Positions 34,116-36,561 of a DNA stretch of 36,561 nt are shown here, piece by piece. Position 1 is the first letter of the stretch. Each line of letters begins with the position of its first letter. The stretch is taken from positions 1 through 36,561 of IMG/VR virus record IMGVR_UViG_3300012936_000059; one strand, written 5' to 3'. Below the pieces are notes generated by a model that saw only the letters and a program-made list of their open reading frames with translations, did not search any database and was not told the origin of the DNA. A program made the position numbers and the translations under genes. This DNA is from a virus.

Positions 34116-34721
34116 ATGTATAAACAACGTGACGTTGAATTGTTATGGCAAAAGTATACAAAACTATTGAAAGGACTAAAAGATCAAAACGTAGATAATC
34201 TAATAGAATCCTGGGATCAGAGAATTATTATGTCTTCTTTTTCCTTAAGAGAAAAAGAGCCATTTTGTGGAATAGGAGGATTAGTTGAGTATTCTTTAGA
34301 GCTAGCCAAAGCAAGCAATAATATTGCTAAAGCATTAAACTATGATGTTGCAAAACATTCTATTATAAAATGCTGCTTACTTTCTATATTGGGTAGAGTA
34401 GGAGATGTAAATGAAGATCGATTTAAAGAATGCACTTCTGAATGGCATCAAGAAAAATTAGGACAGTATTTTGATTGGAATGAAAATTGTCCTAAGTACT
34501 TAGTAAATGATATGACTTTGTTTTTATTACAAAATAACAATATTTATTTAACTTGGGAAGAATGGCAAGGTATTAGCTTGCTAGGAGATTTATCTTCAGA
34601 TAATAGCAAGTTTTATAGTACACATAAAAGTCGTCTTTCTTTAGTGCTGCAACTTGCTTATGAGTCGACGCTAAAAGACGAAAAAGACAAAATTGATGGA
34701 GTATATACTGTTCCTTTTTAA
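34116..34721 (+). CDS. Degenerate HD-domain phosphohydrolase-like protein (likely pseudoenzyme)
   Basis: 201 residues, AAGGAAA site. The fold pattern of phage HD phosphohydrolases is visible: GIGGLVEYSLELAKAS (52-67), LLSILGRVGDV (88-98), KLGQYFDWNENCPKYL, LTWEEWQGISLLGDL (145-159) and the final LSLVLQLAYESTLKDE. The metal ligands are lost: the His of GGLxEHS is Tyr59, the His-Asp pair of LLHDxGK is Ser90-Ile91, Lys is Arg94, and the late Asp of the QADMxAS-type motif is replaced. The protein should therefore not hydrolyse phosphoesters, but could still bind a nucleotide or partner. The reading frame is intact with normal codon use, so it appears to be under selection for another role. Confidence 0.65.
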   Translation: MYKQRDVELLWQKYTKLLKGLKDQNVDNLIESWDQRIIMSSFSLREKEPFCGIGGLVEYSLELAKASNNIAKALNYDVAKHSIIKCCLLSILGRVGDVNEDRFKECTSEWHQEKLGQYFDWNENCPKYLVNDMTLFLLQNNNIYLTWEEWQGISLLGDLSSDNSKFYSTHKSRLSLVLQLAYESTLKDEKDKIDGVYTVPF

Positions 34722-34751
34722 TAAATATATAACAAATAAAAAGGTATAAAC

Positions 34752-36386
34752 ATGCAAGATATATATAAAAAAGTTATTGAGCGATTATTGAGAGAAATGA
34801 GTGTAGCAGGAGTTACAACTCCTGTAGGTACTGGACCAAAAGCAGGCTCAGCTGGAAGAAACGTTTATAAAAAGTCTACTGCAACAGACAAAAAGCATAG
34901 AACAAAAGGTAAAAAGAAAAAAATCTATACAAGATCTGTACAGTGGTATCTTAAAAACGGTGGAGAAAAAGGTAGAAAAAGATCTTTAAAGGAAAGCTTT
35001 AACTTTCTTTTTGAAGCAAAAAAAACGCCACAATTAGAAAATCTTTCTAAAGACCAGATTTTAGCTTTTATAGAACATATGTTAGGTAATGCTGTTGAAG
35101 GTTATCAGATAAGTATGACAGAAAAGTTTAGTGGACAGCACGTTTCAGTTTTAGTAGGTCCAGATGACTATAAAAAAGATAAAAAAACAAATCAAATTAT
35201 AAATACAGGACCACAAATTTTCATTGCGACAAAAAAATCTTTTGATAGGGCAAAGACCGACAGGTCAAAAAAAGGCTTGCCGGTGACTAATGTTGATGTA
35301 ATGAAAACAAAATACAGCGATTTATATACATACGATGAGTTTAAAAAATCAAAATATCGAAGATATGCAGGATACAACTGGTACTTATTTTTAAATAGAA
35401 AAGGAGCTTCTAGTAGTATCTACAATGCTTTTAAGTATTCTTACCCACACAAAATGCCAAAAGGAACTTATAAATACTTTGGCGTTGAATCACTTAAGTC
35501 AGATGATAGAAAAGGTGATTATATATCTTACAGTATACCTGGAAGAAAAGAATACGCTGTTGTATACTCAGGAGACTTTACTGAGTCTGATGCTGAAGCA
35601 ATGACAAATCCAAAATACAATATTTACTTTATGGGCCCAGAACAAGCAGTAAGACTGCCAGAAATTAACCAAGAGTTTATTGATGTACTTTCGTCTTTAA
35701 GACAACAAATTCAAGATCATTCGTCTGGATCATTTAAAAAATTTGTTACAGAAAATATAAAACCTCAGCTAACTGAATTAATTATAAATTCTTTAAGCGG
35801 TTCTTTGATTGCACCTAACTCTCCTTTTGAAGGTCTTTTTGTTTCCATCAAAGATCAGATAGGATTTAAAATACCTAACCCATCTTATGGTAATTTACAA
35901 AGAATTCAAGCACCATTTGCAGCAGCATTTGAATATAAATCAGTTGATCTTAGAGCAGCATCACAAAGTTTATTTGAAGTTGCTGAAGCAATTAAAATGC
36001 AAGATATAACTTTAACTACTAGCGATCAAATAAAAAAGAATTCTACTGGCTACAATATTTTAAATTATGCAGTTACACTTGGAAACTTATCATTAAGATC
36101 TGGCTTAAGAGTTTTCTTTACTCCTGAAAGGTTTCAGGCATTTACTAATGACATAGCAAGTCTAATAAATAATCCAAGTAAAAGTTTGGCCGGTAAAATT
36201 ATAAAAACAATGTCATCTTCAGTTCAACGCAATTACGATTGGCATGTTGTTAATTCTGGTGACAGTTATAACAACCCGAATATTACAACTATAACTCAAG
36301 CTTTTGATGACTTATGCACTAAGATAGAAATATTAAAAGAATATAGAAAACAAAAAGCAAAAGAAGAATTAGAGTTAGAAAAATAA
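34752..36386 (+). CDS. Nucleotidyltransferase/ligase-like protein with a cleavable basic N-terminal region
   Basis: 544 residues behind AAAAGG. Residues 1-88 begin with an amphipathic helix (MQDIYKKVIERLLREM), then a Gly/Lys/Arg-rich stretch, ending in LKE81/S and LFE88/A, two matches to the T4 prohead protease rule. The following domain resembles covalent nucleotidyltransferases (DNA/RNA ligases): motif I EKFSG with Lys125 (usual KxDG, here Ser for Asp), motif III-like KYFGVES (Glu246), motif IV FEGLFVSI (Glu360) and motif V IGFKIPNP (Lys373). The C-terminal 150 residues are helical and unassigned. If cleaved, the enzyme domain would be packaged in the capsid and delivered with the DNA. Substrate unknown; Ser for Asp in motif I leaves activity open. 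Confidence 0.65.
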   Translation: MQDIYKKVIERLLREMSVAGVTTPVGTGPKAGSAGRNVYKKSTATDKKHRTKGKKKKIYTRSVQWYLKNGGEKGRKRSLKESFNFLFEAKKTPQLENLSKDQILAFIEHMLGNAVEGYQISMTEKFSGQHVSVLVGPDDYKKDKKTNQIINTGPQIFIATKKSFDRAKTDRSKKGLPVTNVDVMKTKYSDLYTYDEFKKSKYRRYAGYNWYLFLNRKGASSSIYNAFKYSYPHKMPKGTYKYFGVESLKSDDRKGDYISYSIPGRKEYAVVYSGDFTESDAEAMTNPKYNIYFMGPEQAVRLPEINQEFIDVLSSLRQQIQDHSSGSFKKFVTENIKPQLTELIINSLSGSLIAPNSPFEGLFVSIKDQIGFKIPNPSYGNLQRIQAPFAAAFEYKSVDLRAASQSLFEVAEAIKMQDITLTTSDQIKKNSTGYNILNYAVTLGNLSLRSGLRVFFTPERFQAFTNDIASLINNPSKSLAGKIIKTMSSSVQRNYDWHVVNSGDSYNNPNITTITQAFDDLCTKIEILKEYRKQKAKEELELEK

Positions 36387-36403
36387 AAATAAAAAAAATT
36401 AAT

Positions 36404-36434
36404 GTGTAAATATTAAAATTATATTATATTATAC
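36404..36434 (+). promoter_or_regulatory. Candidate promoter GTGTAA-17-TATTAT
   Basis: GTGTAA (36404-36409) and TATTAT (36427-36432, continuing AC) are 17 bases apart and lie 86 bases before the next ATG. The boxes resemble those at 2098-2126. Alternative -10 hexamers overlap in this AT run, so the exact start is unclear. Confidence 0.35.
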
Positions 36435-36479
36435 GATCACAATTGGTGATCACAAAACAAATTAAAAAACTAACCAATT
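36435..36479 (+). promoter_or_regulatory. Possible pseudoknot leader of the last gene
   Basis: GATCAC (36435-36440) pairs with GTGATC (36446-36451), closing a 5-base loop AATTG that is complementary to CAATT (36475-36479). The bases from 36480 to the ribosome site are A/U-rich and unstructured. This is the layout of the T4 gene 32 translational operator (pseudoknot plus unstructured tract), and the hairpin could alternatively be an operator site. Confidence 0.3.
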
Positions 36480-36519
36480 AAAATTTAAACAAATACAAAA
36501 TGAAAGGTAATTAATACTT

Positions 36520-36561
36520 ATGGCTATTGATCTAGCAGCAATTCGCAAGAAACTTGGACAA
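36520..36561 (+). CDS. Start of a gene, possibly ssDNA-binding protein (partial)
   Basis: Only 14 codons are visible (MAIDLAAIRKKLGQ), behind GAAAGG. This beginning resembles the N-terminus of gp32-like ssDNA-binding proteins of marine T4-like phages, where a basic start (LAST motif region) mediates cooperativity. Adjacent replication-type gene (polymerase-like) and the operator-like leader agree. Too short for certainty. Confidence 0.35.
   Translation, partial: MAIDLAAIRKKLGQ

Overview
The window is a stretch of a large, low-GC, contractile-tailed (myovirus-type) bacteriophage genome. Genes are tightly packed, often with TAATG or ATGA start/stop overlaps, and nearly all lie on the + strand. 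Neck, sheath, tube, hub, tape-measure and baseplate genes follow each other in an order reminiscent of T4-like phages, but most proteins are larger and more divergent than T4 counterparts. The host cannot be named. Signal peptides, a lipobox protein with Asp at +2 and a membrane-protein trio fit a Gram-negative host, but this is inference.

Layout. (1) 1-2083: end of an upstream gene, a minus-strand acidic lipoprotein gene with its own terminator, three small membrane/coiled-coil proteins, and a very basic small protein carrying three T4-prohead-protease-like cleavage motifs. (2) 2084-4016: small proteins including an SH3-like protein behind a structured GC-richer leader, and two tandem beta-rich paralogues (decoration-like), closed by a terminator. 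(3) 4109-7504: three neck/tail-completion proteins. (4) 7572-19201: three divergent tail-sheath paralogues (1024, 1567 and 1050 residues) and one tail-tube gene; a perfect T4-type late promoter TATAAATA precedes the third sheath. (5) 19226-24035: gp26-type hub/chaperone protein, an overlapping ATG-less ORF that may be reached by frameshifting on seven T residues, and a 1235-residue tape measure. (6) 24056-32729: baseplate genes, ending in a 1783-residue hub-like protein with a low-complexity linker and an unrecognised C-terminal half. (7) 32782-36561: a compact family A DNA polymerase-like protein (354 residues), a small conserved-looking protein, an HD-fold protein that has lost its metal ligands, a ligase/nucleotidyltransferase-like protein behind a removable basic N-terminus, and the start of what may be an ssDNA-binding protein with a T4-gene-32-like leader.

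How it works together: regions 3-6 supply an unusually long contractile tail (roughly 185 nm if about 1.5 angstrom per tape-measure residue applies). The 1847 and 34752 products look like capsid-targeted, proteolytically matured internal proteins. The polymerase and the possible ssDNA-binding protein mark the transition to replication genes. The most promising unusual elements are the three-sheath tail with a giant modular sheath, the possible frameshift, the miniature polymerase, and the candidate virion-packaged nucleotidyltransferase.
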